From Psychroserpens burtonensis DSM 12212 (GTDB taxonomy: Bacteria > Bacteroidota > Bacteroidia > Flavobacteriales > Flavobacteriaceae), in contig NZ_AUDE01000019.1 in the NCBI RefSeq assembly GCF_000425305.1, positions 59,683 to 123,682 on the forward strand: a stretch of DNA of 64,000 nt. The letters run 5' to 3'. Both the position numbers and the translations under genes were made by a program. This document shows positions 33,209 through 42,812 of the stretch, one piece after another; positions within the stretch are counted from its first letter, which is position 1; the number at the start of each line of letters is the position of its first letter. Below the pieces are notes generated by a model, which saw nothing but the letters and a program-made list of their open reading frames with translations, was not told where the DNA came from and made no database searches.

Positions 33209-34288
33209 ATGAAAAAATACACATACATAATAGCAGTCATCACCTTTGCACTTTTTATGATGAATTGTGGTAGTGATGAGAAAAAATTAGGTGTAGATAA
33301 TACACCAGCAATTTCTGTAAAAACTAGTGAGGTAGAGGTGAATGGGGATAGTCCATTTTTATCTGTAAGCGGAAAAATTCAAGCCACAAACAGTGCGGAT
33401 TTAAGTACTAGAATGATGGGTTATGTTAATAAAGTACATGTTAATGTTGGAGATAAAGTGAGTGAGGGACAATTATTAGTGTCTATTAATAATTCTGCTT
33501 TACAAGCAAAACGCGCTCAAGTAAATGCAGGAATTACAGAAGCAACTGCAGCCTTTAGTAATGCACAAAAAGATTACAACCGTTTTAAAAACTTGTTTAC
33601 AGATAATAGTGCATCACAAAAAGAAATGGATGATATGACTGCAAATTTTGAAATGGCAAAAGCACGTTTGGAAGCAGCTAATCAAATGAAAAATGAAGTT
33701 AACTCTCAATTTGCATATTCAAATATTAAGGCGCCTTTTAATGGTGTAGTGACTAGTCAAAATATTGATGCTGGTGATATGGCAAATCCAGGAATGCCAT
33801 TAATAAGTATAGAAACTCCAGGTGATTTTGAAGTCATAGCTATGGTTCCTGAAACAGAAATTTCTGAAATCAATGAAGGATCTATTGTTGATGTGTTAGT
33901 TAAATCTATCAACCAAACTATAAAAGGAAAAGTTATAGAAGTAAGTACTTCTTCTAAAAATACTGGCGGACAGTATTTAGTAAAAATAGATTTAGATAAA
34001 ACAGATGCTAATATTTTATCAGGAATGTTTACAACGGTTCAGTTTCCTGTAGAAAGAAAAGCAAAAACAGAGATGGTTTTAATTCCAACTGCAGCTATCG
34101 TAACTAATGGTCAATTATCTGGAGTTTATACCGTAAGTCAAACCAATACGGCACTATTACGTTGGTTGCGTTTAGGTAGAACTTTTGGAAATCAAGTAGA
34201 AGTATTATCTGGTTTAAATTCTAACGAAGCATATATTATTTCAGCAGAAGGGAAATTGTTTAATGGAGCGAAAGTAAGTATTGAGTAG
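33209..34288 (+). CDS. RND efflux adaptor lipoprotein
   Basis: 359 residues. Lipobox FMMNC with Cys20; lipoyl half ARMMGYVNKVHVNVGDKVSEGQLL; helical hairpin (residues about 95-165); second lipoyl half IKAPFNGVVTSQNIDAGDMANPG; then a barrel domain and a membrane-proximal domain. It bridges the RND pump and TolC. A 340-nt gap separates it from the pump gene, which is unusual for such operons. Confidence 0.92.
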   Translation: MKKYTYIIAVITFALFMMNCGSDEKKLGVDNTPAISVKTSEVEVNGDSPFLSVSGKIQATNSADLSTRMMGYVNKVHVNVGDKVSEGQLLVSINNSALQAKRAQVNAGITEATAAFSNAQKDYNRFKNLFTDNSASQKEMDDMTANFEMAKARLEAANQMKNEVNSQFAYSNIKAPFNGVVTSQNIDAGDMANPGMPLISIETPGDFEVIAMVPETEISEINEGSIVDVLVKSINQTIKGKVIEVSTSSKNTGGQYLVKIDLDKTDANILSGMFTTVQFPVERKAKTEMVLIPTAAIVTNGQLSGVYTVSQTNTALLRWLRLGRTFGNQVEVLSGLNSNEAYIISAEGKLFNGAKVSIE

Positions 34289-34467
34289 TCAGTTTTAGTG
34301 TTTAGCTAGCTGCTAACTTAAACATAGTTTATCCTGCAATGTTTTAAATAATGGTGTAGGTATCAATTAAAAATTATCAAACAAGAGTGAGTGCGTTAGG
34401 GATTATTCGTGGTTTATTATTTCAAATTAATGAACTCATGAATGTAAAAACATTTGAAGTGGAAATC

Positions 34468-34498
34468 CTTTTTTTGCTGCCATATATGGCAAAAAAAG
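34468..34498. terminator. Hairpin between adaptor and RND pump genes
   Basis: A perfect 12-bp palindrome GCCATATATGGC (34479-34490) is flanked by a C-T7 run (34468-34475) and an A7-G run (34491-34498) that pair with each other across a three-base bulge. It looks like a two-way terminator or attenuator. The rest of the 34289-34628 gap shows only a 25-codon frame at 34542-34619 (MKRAILNSVFKLKSYSRVPF...), of doubtful meaning. Confidence 0.45.
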
Positions 34499-34628
34499 AG
34501 TGTAACGGATAGCCTGTTAAAACGTCCAAAAAATATATACAATGAAACGAGCAATATTGAATTCGGTTTTTAAATTGAAATCTTATTCGCGAGTTCCATT
34601 TGTCATCTTATTAAAATAATAAATTAAA

Positions 34629-37600
34629 ATGAAAGAAGGTATCGCAGGGAAAATTGCCAAAGTCTTTATGCAATCAAAGTTAACAGTGCTGTTAATGATT
34701 GTGTTTATGGTCGTTGGAGTCTATAGTTCGTTTTTAATTCCACGAGAGGAAGAGCCACAAATTGAGGTGCCTATGGCAGATATTTTTGTAGGTTATCCTG
34801 GTGCAAGTCCTACTGAAGTAGAATCACGTGTAATAAAACCATTAGAGCAATTAATTTCAAATATTAAGGGTGTAGAATATGTGTATTCTACATCTATGAA
34901 AGAGCAAGGAATGGTTATCGTGCAGTTTTATGTTGGCGAAGATATTGAGCGTTCTTTTGTGAAATTATATAATGAAATCAACAAGCACATGGACGAAATG
35001 CCTGAAGGTGTCACATTTCCATTAGTGAAAACCCGTGCTATTGATGACGTGCCAATGTTAGGATTAACATTGTGGAGTGAAAACTATGACGATTACCAAT
35101 TGAGCCAAATGGCGCAAGAGCTTGAGGCTGAAATTAAAAAGGTAAATGATGTAGCGGTTACTCATAAAATTGGAGGAAGAAACCGTCAGTTACGTGTCGT
35201 TTTAGATAAGGATAAACTGGCTTCAAGCGGATTGGATTTCTTGTCTGTTTCCAAAATGATTACCGCAAATAACAGTCAAATGAGTGCTGGGAGTTTTGAT
35301 AAAAACGACACAGAATTCTTAATAAACACAGGTAGATTTTTAGAGTCTGTTACAGATGTTAAAAACTTGGTGGTTGGTGTTCAGCAAAATCAGCCCATAT
35401 ATTTAAAGCAAATTGCTAAAATAATTGATGGACCAGAAATACCTCAAAATTATGTGAGTTTAGGTTTTGGAAAAGGAAGTGTAAAATCTTCGGATTATAA
35501 ATCTGAATATCCTGCAGTGACCATTTCTGTTGCAAAAAGAAAAGGCGCAGATGCCATGAAACTTTCAGAAATTATTATTGACAAAGTGGATTATTTACGT
35601 ACGTCTTTAATTCCTGATGATGTACATGTTGAAGTGACCAGAAACTACGGAGAAACAGCATCTCATAAGGTATCGGAGCTTTTATGGCATCTTATAGGTT
35701 CTATCTTTGCAGTTACACTTGTTGTGATGTTAGCCATGGGCTGGAGAGGTGGTTTGGTGGTGTTTTTATCAGTTCCTATTACGTTCGCTTTAACGTTGTT
35801 GAGTTACTATATGATGGATTACACGCTAAACCGAATCACGCTTTTCGCTTTGGTCTTCGTCACAGGAATTGTCGTCGATGACTCGATTATTATTGCCGAA
35901 AATATGCACAGGCATTTCAAGATGAAACGCTTGCCATTTAAACAAGCTGCATTATATGCCATTAATGAGGTTGGAAACCCTACGATTCTTGCAACATTTA
36001 CAGTAATTGCCTCGGTTTTACCTATGGCTTTTGTTTCGGGTTTAATGGGTCCATATATGGCGCCAATGCCAATTGGAGCTTCTATTGCTATGATTTTATC
36101 GTTATTTGTGGCCTTAACTATTACACCTTATTTAGGGTATATTTTCTTAAGAGAAAAAGAGAAGAAAGGGAAAGTTGTAAAGGCAGAAAAACCTTTAGAA
36201 GAGACTTTTATTTATAAAATCTACAACAAGTTTGAAAGACCTCTTTTAGAAAGTAAAAGAAAACGTTGGTTATTTTTAGGAGGCACTGTTGTGGTGTTAA
36301 TGGGAACTATGGTATTGTTTTTTACCAATTCGGTTGCCGTAAAAATGTTGCCTTTTGATAATAAAAATGAATTTCAAGTGGTTATTGATATGCCAGAAGG
36401 CACAACATTAGAACGTACTGGAGTTGTAACGCAAGAGATCTCACAGTATTTATCAACACGACCAGAAGTTGTGAATTACCAAAATTATGTTGGGACTTCT
36501 GCTCCAATAACGTTTAATGGTTTGGTGCGTCACTACGATTTACGTGGTGGATCTAATATGGCAGATATTCAAGTGAACTTAATTGATAAAGGTGAGCGTG
36601 ATATTCAAAGTCACGGAATTGCTAAGTTATTGCGTCCAGAGATTCAAAAAATTGCATCAAAATACAATGCGAATGTGAAATTGGTGGAAGTGCCACCAGG
36701 CCCACCAGTACTGTCGACTATAGTTGCTGAAGTTTATGGGCCTGATTATAACGGGCAAATAAAAATAGCAAACAGCATTCAAAATATCTTAAAAAACACA
36801 GATGATGTAGTTGATATTGATTGGATGGTTGAAGATGATCAAATAGAATATCAATTTGATATTAATAAAGAAAAAGCGATGTTATATGGTGTTGCGCCAC
36901 AACAAATTGTGTATACCATGAATATGGCGTTGTCTAACAGAGCAATCACCAATTTATATGATGAAGATGCTGTGAGCCAAGTAGGATTAGTATTGGTTTT
37001 AGATGAAAAAGAAAATTCAACAATTTCTGATATTTCGCAGTTAAAAGTAACATCGAAACAAGGCAATATGGTGCCAATTGCCGATTTGGTAGATATTACA
37101 CAAACTATAGCTGCAAAGAGTATTTATCGTAAAAACCAAAAACGTGTGGTTTATGTATTGGCAGATATGGCTGGAGAATTAGAAAGTCCTGCTTATGCTA
37201 TTTTAGGAATGGAAGAAAAGTTGAAAGAAATTCCATTACCAAAAGGCTATCAATTAAATGAAATGTATTTAGGTCAGCCAGATTTTGAAGATAATTACAC
37301 GGTGAAATGGGATGGAGAATGGCAAATTACACTAGAAGTATTTAGAGATTTAGGAATTGCCTTTTTAGGTGCTATTATCTTGATTTACATCTTAATTGTT
37401 GGATGGTTTCAGAACTTTAAAGCACCAATTGTAATGATGGTTGCGATACCATTATCCTTAATTGGAATTATTCTTGGACACTGGATTATGGGAGCATTCT
37501 TTACGGCAACATCTTTTATTGGAATGATTGCTTTAGCAGGAATCATGGTGCGAAATTCGGTGTTACTAATCGATTTTATAAATATAAGAACAGCGGAAGG

Positions 37601-37823
37601 TGTTCCATTGAAACAAGCAGCAATTGAAGCTGGAGCAGTACGTACAACACCAATTTTATTAACTGCTGGGACGGTTGTTATTGGAGCATTCGTGATTCTC
37701 TTTGATCCGATTTTTCAAGGATTGGCAATCTCATTAATGGGAGGAACTATTGTTTCTACAGTGTTGACTTTGCTCGTTGTTCCATTGGTGTATTATATGA
37801 TAGAAAAGAAGAACCATAAATAA
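34629..37823 (+). CDS. RND efflux pump permease
   Basis: 1064 residues, the full length for the family, with 12 membrane helices and two large periplasmic loops. TM4 carries the proton-relay pair Asp417-Asp418 in GIVVDDSIIIAENMHRH, as in drug-type (HAE) pumps; the metal-type HME motif is absent. The periplasmic porter segments start at YPGASPTEVESRV. Together with the TolC and adaptor genes it forms a complete export system. Its substrate is unknown; following genes for metal handling do not prove a metal substrate. Confidence 0.94.
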   Translation: MKEGIAGKIAKVFMQSKLTVLLMIVFMVVGVYSSFLIPREEEPQIEVPMADIFVGYPGASPTEVESRVIKPLEQLISNIKGVEYVYSTSMKEQGMVIVQFYVGEDIERSFVKLYNEINKHMDEMPEGVTFPLVKTRAIDDVPMLGLTLWSENYDDYQLSQMAQELEAEIKKVNDVAVTHKIGGRNRQLRVVLDKDKLASSGLDFLSVSKMITANNSQMSAGSFDKNDTEFLINTGRFLESVTDVKNLVVGVQQNQPIYLKQIAKIIDGPEIPQNYVSLGFGKGSVKSSDYKSEYPAVTISVAKRKGADAMKLSEIIIDKVDYLRTSLIPDDVHVEVTRNYGETASHKVSELLWHLIGSIFAVTLVVMLAMGWRGGLVVFLSVPITFALTLLSYYMMDYTLNRITLFALVFVTGIVVDDSIIIAENMHRHFKMKRLPFKQAALYAINEVGNPTILATFTVIASVLPMAFVSGLMGPYMAPMPIGASIAMILSLFVALTITPYLGYIFLREKEKKGKVVKAEKPLEETFIYKIYNKFERPLLESKRKRWLFLGGTVVVLMGTMVLFFTNSVAVKMLPFDNKNEFQVVIDMPEGTTLERTGVVTQEISQYLSTRPEVVNYQNYVGTSAPITFNGLVRHYDLRGGSNMADIQVNLIDKGERDIQSHGIAKLLRPEIQKIASKYNANVKLVEVPPGPPVLSTIVAEVYGPDYNGQIKIANSIQNILKNTDDVVDIDWMVEDDQIEYQFDINKEKAMLYGVAPQQIVYTMNMALSNRAITNLYDEDAVSQVGLVLVLDEKENSTISDISQLKVTSKQGNMVPIADLVDITQTIAAKSIYRKNQKRVVYVLADMAGELESPAYAILGMEEKLKEIPLPKGYQLNEMYLGQPDFEDNYTVKWDGEWQITLEVFRDLGIAFLGAIILIYILIVGWFQNFKAPIVMMVAIPLSLIGIILGHWIMGAFFTATSFIGMIALAGIMVRNSVLLIDFINIRTAEGVPLKQAAIEAGAVRTTPILLTAGTVVIGAFVILFDPIFQGLAISLMGGTIVSTVLTLLVVPLVYYMIEKKNHK

Positions 37824-37948
37824 GCCTTGTAGATCCTTTACGGTTAAAAAAGCGAATATGAAACATCCATATCTAAATTTTGAAACACACAAGGAAATGT
37901 TTGTATGGATGTAACATGTGACTCATAAAAAATTATAAATATATACAT

Positions 37949-38253
37949 ATGAAATTAGTCATAGTTACGGCAGTAGAAGAATTTCAAAAAGATGTTTTGA
38001 AACTTTTAAAAAAGCAAATATTGAAAACTTTAGTAGTTCAGATATTGATGGTTACAAAAACGGATCATCCATATTAGTGGCATCCAATTGGTTTTCAGCA
38101 GAAAAAGGAGGCAATGAATCAAGCTTATTTTTCTCTTTTACAGATGATGAGCATATTGATCTTTTATTTGATTTAATAAAAGAAATCAATTCAAATTTAG
38201 AAACTAATAACCCTATAAAAGCGGTTGTGGTTCCTATAGAAAGATTTATATAA
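37949..38253 (+). pseudogene. P-II-like small protein, split by a -1 frameshift
   Basis: Frame 0 starts MKLVIVTAVEEFQKDVLKLL at 37949 and ends after 42 codons. At 38008-38014 it passes through A AAA AAG, the classic bacterial -1 slippery heptamer in the right phase. Sliding back one base joins it to a frame reading KKANIENFSSSDIDGYKNGS... down to VVVPIERFI and TAA at 38251. The joined 101-residue product has the ferredoxin-like look of P-II-type proteins (start KLVIVTAVE, end VVVPIERF). It lies between the RND pump and DUF2892 genes. Programmed frameshifting, a real mutation, or an assembly error are all possible. Confidence 0.6.
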
Positions 38254-38283
38254 GGAAGTAGTTTAATCTTAAAATTAATTAAA

Positions 38284-38493
38284 ATGTTAAATACATATTT
38301 TAGAGTTATAGTAGGTACAATGGTGTTGTTGAGTGTTGTACTAAGTGTTTATGTTAGTCCAAATTGGATGTGGTTTACGGTTTTTATCGGTGTAAATTTA
38401 ATTCAATCTGCATTTACAAAATGGTGTTTATTAGAAACTATTTTAGTAAAACTAGGTGTTAAAAATGAAGGTGGTTCTTGTTCTTCTTGTTAA
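38284..38493 (+). CDS. DUF2892 inner-membrane protein with CSSC tail
   Basis: 69 residues: a short two-helix membrane protein of the DUF2892 (YgaP membrane part) type, with NLIQSAFTKWCLLETIL closing the second helix and a C-terminal GGSCSSC. The CxxC tail could bind metal or persulfide. It follows the P-II-like gene by 30 nt and lies 69 nt before the metal ATPase. A nonsense-mutated relative is at 16123..16329. Confidence 0.82.
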   Translation: MLNTYFRVIVGTMVLLSVVLSVYVSPNWMWFTVFIGVNLIQSAFTKWCLLETILVKLGVKNEGGSCSSC

Positions 38494-38562
38494 TCTGTTA
38501 AGTTAATTTTTCATGTACTTAAATGATTGTTTTTTTTTAAATTTGACTGAAAGCAATTTTTA

Positions 38563-40530
38563 ATGAAAGTACATAAAGAAGAATTCCATAGCCACAATCA
38601 AATTTTTGGAAAGAAAACTGAATTATATTTTGCCATCTTATGTGGTATCTTTCTATTCATAGGTTTCTTAACTGAAAAATATATTGATTTACCGCATTGG
38701 GTGTCTTTATCAAGTTATATTATATCCTATTTTTTTGGAGGCTACTTCATCACTATTGAAGCTTTTAAAAAAATCATAAAGGGAGGTTTTGATATCGATT
38801 TTTTAATGATCGCTGCTGCTGCAGGAGCTGCTTATATTGGTAGTTGGGCAGAAGGTGCCCTATTGTTATTTCTTTTTAGCTCAGGCCACGCTCTTGAGCA
38901 TTACGCAATGGATAAAGCTAAAAAATCAATTGAGGCATTGGGTAATCTATCTCCCAAAATAGCACTCGTTAAGAAAAATGGGAAACTGGAAGATATAGCC
39001 ATTGAAGATTTAGAGATTAATGATATTATAGTGGTGAAGCCACACACAAAAATTGCTGCAGATGGTGTTATAATTAGTGGAAGTAGCGCTATAAATCAAG
39101 CACCTATTACTGGAGAAAGTATTCCAGTAGATAAAACATTTATAAAAGATTCAGACAGTTTGCCAGCTTTTAGCGACATTGATAAAAAGCATATTGTTTT
39201 TTCAGGAACTATTAATGGCGATAGTAGTCTAGAAGTTTTAGTACTCAAGTTAACAAAAGACTCTACAGTTTCTAGATTAATTAAAATGGTGAGTGACGTC
39301 GAAACCCAAAAATCTCCTACACAGCGACTCACCAAAAAGTTTGAGAAATGGTATGTTCCAATAGTTATTGTTGTCGTTTTTTTATTGTGTTTCGCATATG
39401 TGGTCATTAATGAAAGTTTTAGTGACAGTTTATATAGAGCCATAACAGTATTGGTTGCAGCGAGTCCTTGTGCCTTGGCTATTTCTACTCCTAGTGCTGT
39501 ATTAAGCGGAATTGCAAGAGCAGCACAAAAAGGTGTGTTAATTAAAGGTGGAAGAGCATTAGAAGATTTAGGTGAGATTACTACAATAGCATTTGATAAA
39601 ACAGGAACGTTAACTGAAGGAAAGCCAAAACTTACAAACTTAATCCCATTTATAAATTTTGATGAACAAGAGTTAGCTCAGCTAGTGTTAGAAGTTGAAA
39701 GTTTGAGTAATCATCCACTTGCTAGGGCTATAGCTAGTGATTTAAAAATAAAATATAGTATCGAGTCTCAAAATAAAGCCTCAAACGTTAATGCTATCCA
39801 AGGAAAAGGAATCCAAGCAACTTATAAGGGTAATATTGTTTTCATCGGAAATGTAAAATTGATGGAAGATTCAGCTATTAAAGTAGATACAAGTATTGTT
39901 TCTGAAATGGATAATTTTTTAAAAAACGGGCAAACAGTAATGCTCGTGGCTTTTAAAACTGAAATTATAGGGTTAGTAAGTGTGATGGATTTACCTAGAA
40001 TAACTGCAGTATCAACTTTAAAGCGATTAAAAGAAATAGGAATCAAACACATGATTATGCTCACAGGAGATCATCAAAATGTTGGAGATGCCATCGCTAA
40101 ACAAATTGGTCTTACCGAAGCTAAAGGCAACTTATTGCCAGAAGATAAAGTCGCAGCCATAAAAGAATTAATTAAAAGAGATAAAAAGATAGCAATGGTA
40201 GGGGATGGTGTTAATGATGCACCAGCTATGGCATTAAGTACTGTAAGTATCGCTATGGGAGCGGCAGGAAGTGATGTCGCTCTAGAAACAGCAGATGTGG
40301 CTCTCATGTCTGATAAAATTGAAAATTTACCTTTTGTAATTGGCTTGAGTCGAGAATCTAAGCGTATTATCAAGCAGAATATCTTTATAAGTCTAGGTGT
40401 TGTGGTATTGTTAGTTCCAATAACTATTTTAGGACTAACAAATATTGGTTTGGCTGTCGCTTTTCATGAGGGATCTACTATTGTGGTTGTTTTAAATGCA
40501 TTGCGATTACTTCGATATGATCGAGATTAA
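38563..40530 (+). CDS. P1B-4 type heavy-metal ATPase
   Basis: 655 residues. Phosphorylation motif DKTGT with Asp345, actuator TGES in PITGESIPVD, hinge GDGVNDAPA, and metal-site SPC at 301-303. The last helix has HEGST at about 635-639, the mark of the P1B-4 group (SPC plus HEG[G/S]T). These export Co2+, Fe2+ or Zn2+. No HMA domain precedes the membrane part; only a short His-bearing N-terminus (HKEEFHSHNQ). Probably iron or cobalt detoxification at the inner membrane. Promoter -7 box TAAATTTG at 38538-38545; no Crp/Fnr palindrome is found at the usual distance. Confidence 0.93.
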   Translation: MKVHKEEFHSHNQIFGKKTELYFAILCGIFLFIGFLTEKYIDLPHWVSLSSYIISYFFGGYFITIEAFKKIIKGGFDIDFLMIAAAAGAAYIGSWAEGALLLFLFSSGHALEHYAMDKAKKSIEALGNLSPKIALVKKNGKLEDIAIEDLEINDIIVVKPHTKIAADGVIISGSSAINQAPITGESIPVDKTFIKDSDSLPAFSDIDKKHIVFSGTINGDSSLEVLVLKLTKDSTVSRLIKMVSDVETQKSPTQRLTKKFEKWYVPIVIVVVFLLCFAYVVINESFSDSLYRAITVLVAASPCALAISTPSAVLSGIARAAQKGVLIKGGRALEDLGEITTIAFDKTGTLTEGKPKLTNLIPFINFDEQELAQLVLEVESLSNHPLARAIASDLKIKYSIESQNKASNVNAIQGKGIQATYKGNIVFIGNVKLMEDSAIKVDTSIVSEMDNFLKNGQTVMLVAFKTEIIGLVSVMDLPRITAVSTLKRLKEIGIKHMIMLTGDHQNVGDAIAKQIGLTEAKGNLLPEDKVAAIKELIKRDKKIAMVGDGVNDAPAMALSTVSIAMGAAGSDVALETADVALMSDKIENLPFVIGLSRESKRIIKQNIFISLGVVVLLVPITILGLTNIGLAVAFHEGSTIVVVLNALRLLRYDRD

Positions 40531-40847
40531 TCTAAACGTTTATATGTTTATTCACGATAAACTGATATTTCTCATTTTCCGAAGAACATACAAGGCCTAT
40601 TTTTGCGAAAATAGAAATTTAGATACTCACATTCAAAAACGTCAATATTGACAACTGTCAGGGATTGTATCGTATAATAATTGCACTTTTTTTTCTGATT
40701 TATATTATTTCAATAACTAAGCATAAATTGAATTTATTCCAGACAAAATCGAGGATTTTAGGGTTCCTTGTGCTTTTATATTTAAAAATTATAATCCATG
40801 TAACTATCTACAAATCTCAACGAATAGCAAACATTTAAAACAACACC
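40531..40847. other. Gene-free stretch with a degenerate Crp/Fnr-like site
   Basis: About 317 bases. The only item is CTGATTTATATTAT at 40695-40708, a TGAT-type palindrome with one broken arm. No good -7 box lies at the usual 22-bp gap, so its role is doubtful. Confidence 0.35.
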
Positions 40848-42167
40848 ATGATAGAATTTAGATCTCTTAATAATCTATCGATTTATTTGGACCGCCTTAT
40901 TAAAGGTCGCTTATGGTTTAAAGTAATTATTGGACTCCTTTTAGGTGCAGGAATAGGAGTTCTACTTAATCCATCTACAGGATTGCTGTCAGAAAATATT
41001 AGTTTACGAATGGCAGATTGGCTTGACCTACCAGGTCAAATTTTTATGAGGCTGGTTCAAATGATTATGATTCCATTGATATTTACATCGATCATTACAG
41101 GGATTGTAGGTAACACATCTGAAAACCTTAAAACCTTTGGCCTCCGACTATTGCTATATTTCATTTTCACAACCTCTATTGCCATCATGATAGGCTTAGT
41201 GGTGACGCTTGTTTTGAAACCCGGTCAATATATTTTTGATCTAGGAGGATTTCCAAATAGTGGACAAAGTCTAAAAACACCTCCTGAGCAAACTGACATT
41301 ATTGGGAATATTCCAAATGCGATATCTAATCTTATTCCTAATAATCCTATGGAGTCCATTTTGACAGGAGAAATGTTGGGTGTAGTAATTTTTACTATTA
41401 TTATCGGTGTGGCAATTACTCAACTTCGTTCCGAAATAGCAAGACCTATTATTCGTTTTTCAGAAGCTATCCAGAAAATATGTATGATTGTGGTGTCGTG
41501 GGCTATGATGCTAGTGCCTTATGCTGTTTTTGGTTTAATTGCAGCCTTACTATCTAGAACAAATGTTGAAATATTCCTTGGTTTGGGTTACTATATGTTT
41601 GTCGTTCTGCTCGGCCTGATTGTATTGTTGATATTCTATTTAATGTTGGCTTTGATAATCACTAAGAAAAACCCATTCAAATTCTTAAAAGCGATAAGAG
41701 AACCTCAACTATTAGCATTTTCTACTGCAAGTTCGGCAGCTGTTATGCCACTTTCTATGAAAACAGCAGATGAAAAACTGGGAGTATCCTCTAATATCAG
41801 TGATTTTGTAATCCCAGTTGGAGCTACAATTAATATGGATGGAACCGCATTGTTTCAATGTGTAACAACTTTATTTATGGCGCAAGCCTATGGCATTGAA
41901 TTATCTATAGTAAGCCTTCTGTTAATAACCTTTACTGTTGTAGCAGCTTCCATAGGAACACCAGCTATTCCTGGAGGTGGAGTTATTATTCTTGCATCGG
42001 TATTACAGAGCGCAGGTATTCCAATTGATGGACTCATTATCATTATTGGCATCGATCGTATTTTAGGAATGTTTAGAACTGCGGTTAATGTTACCGGAGA
42101 TTTGACAGCCTGCATCATATTTAATAAATTTTATGGAGCCAAACCAAAATTAGAATCCGAGAACTGA
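40848..42167 (+). CDS. Dicarboxylate/glutamate:cation symporter (DAACS family)
   Basis: 439 residues with about eight membrane helices and two re-entrant loops. Family marks: the serine-rich hairpin FSTASSAAVMPLSM, the cation-binding motif NMDGT at 329-333, then the GTPAIPGGG hairpin and the TM8 motif DRILGMFRTAVNVTGD with the substrate-binding Arg and Asp. It imports acidic amino acids or C4-dicarboxylates with sodium or protons. Stands alone; the next gene begins 15 nt later and may share the transcript. Confidence 0.94.
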   Translation: MIEFRSLNNLSIYLDRLIKGRLWFKVIIGLLLGAGIGVLLNPSTGLLSENISLRMADWLDLPGQIFMRLVQMIMIPLIFTSIITGIVGNTSENLKTFGLRLLLYFIFTTSIAIMIGLVVTLVLKPGQYIFDLGGFPNSGQSLKTPPEQTDIIGNIPNAISNLIPNNPMESILTGEMLGVVIFTIIIGVAITQLRSEIARPIIRFSEAIQKICMIVVSWAMMLVPYAVFGLIAALLSRTNVEIFLGLGYYMFVVLLGLIVLLIFYLMLALIITKKNPFKFLKAIREPQLLAFSTASSAAVMPLSMKTADEKLGVSSNISDFVIPVGATINMDGTALFQCVTTLFMAQAYGIELSIVSLLLITFTVVAASIGTPAIPGGGVIILASVLQSAGIPIDGLIIIIGIDRILGMFRTAVNVTGDLTACIIFNKFYGAKPKLESEN

Positions 42168-42182
42168 CATCTCTCATAGTTC

Positions 42183-42812
42183 ATGAAATGGGCATCATTT
42201 ATATTTGTTAAAAATGATAGCATGCTCACATTTAAAAACTTCAATATAGCAGATTGGTTTTCATTTTATAGAATCATAGCTGCGCCTTTTTTGTTAGCAC
42301 TAATTTGGTATGATCAGCGGTTAATTTTTACGTGGTTACTTTTAATCAGTTTTTCAACAGATGCTATTGATGGTTTTCTAGCACGTAAACTTAATATAAC
42401 AAGTCCTAGAGGTTCACAGCTAGATTCTTTTGGAGATCAAATAACATTGATTGTAGGTCTTGTCGGTTTATCTTATTTTGAAACAAACTTCATAAAAATC
42501 AATCTTGTTTTAATAGGTGTGGTGTTTATACCATATATTATTCAAATGATTGTTGCCTATTCTAAATATGGAAAAGCTACAGCATTTCATACCTATTTAG
42601 CAAAGTTATCTGCTGTTGTACAAAGCGCATTTATTTTATGGTCACTATTTTTATCTCCTGAATACAGTCTATTCTATATGATGATTACCATTGGGTTGTT
42701 GGAGACATTCGAAGAAATCACACTCATTTTTATGTATGATAATTGGGCATCAGACGTAAAAGGGGTTTATTGGGCTTTTAGAGATAAAAGACGACTAAAA
42801 AAGAATCCATGA
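42183..42812 (+). CDS. CDP-alcohol phosphatidyltransferase
   Basis: 209 residues; the first 13 may be untranslated, since Met14 (42222, MLTFKNFNIADWFSFYR) gives the usual N-terminus. The catalytic motif DGx2ARx8Gx3Dx3D is complete (DGFLARKLNITSPRGSQLD, then SFGD). Five or six membrane helices follow. It transfers a phospho-alcohol from CDP-diacylglycerol during phospholipid synthesis; the acceptor is not clear from sequence. Its end overlaps the phosphoesterase gene by 4 nt. Confidence 0.9.
   Translation: MKWASFIFVKNDSMLTFKNFNIADWFSFYRIIAAPFLLALIWYDQRLIFTWLLLISFSTDAIDGFLARKLNITSPRGSQLDSFGDQITLIVGLVGLSYFETNFIKINLVLIGVVFIPYIIQMIVAYSKYGKATAFHTYLAKLSAVVQSAFILWSLFLSPEYSLFYMMITIGLLETFEEITLIFMYDNWASDVKGVYWAFRDKRRLKKNP

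Noticed and set aside
34629..37823. Calling the RND pump a copper/silver (CusA-type) exporter because metal genes follow
   Set aside because: The TM4 motif is the Asp-Asp form of drug-type pumps, and the nearby metal ATPase is of the iron/cobalt/zinc class; the substrate was left open.
37911..37924. GTAAC half site before the frame-split P-II-like gene
   Set aside because: Only one arm matches and no -7 box is found at the fixed distance.
40695..40708. TGAT-type palindrome before the dicarboxylate symporter
   Set aside because: One arm is broken (ATTA) and no -7-like box lies 22 bp away, so it was kept out of the operator list.
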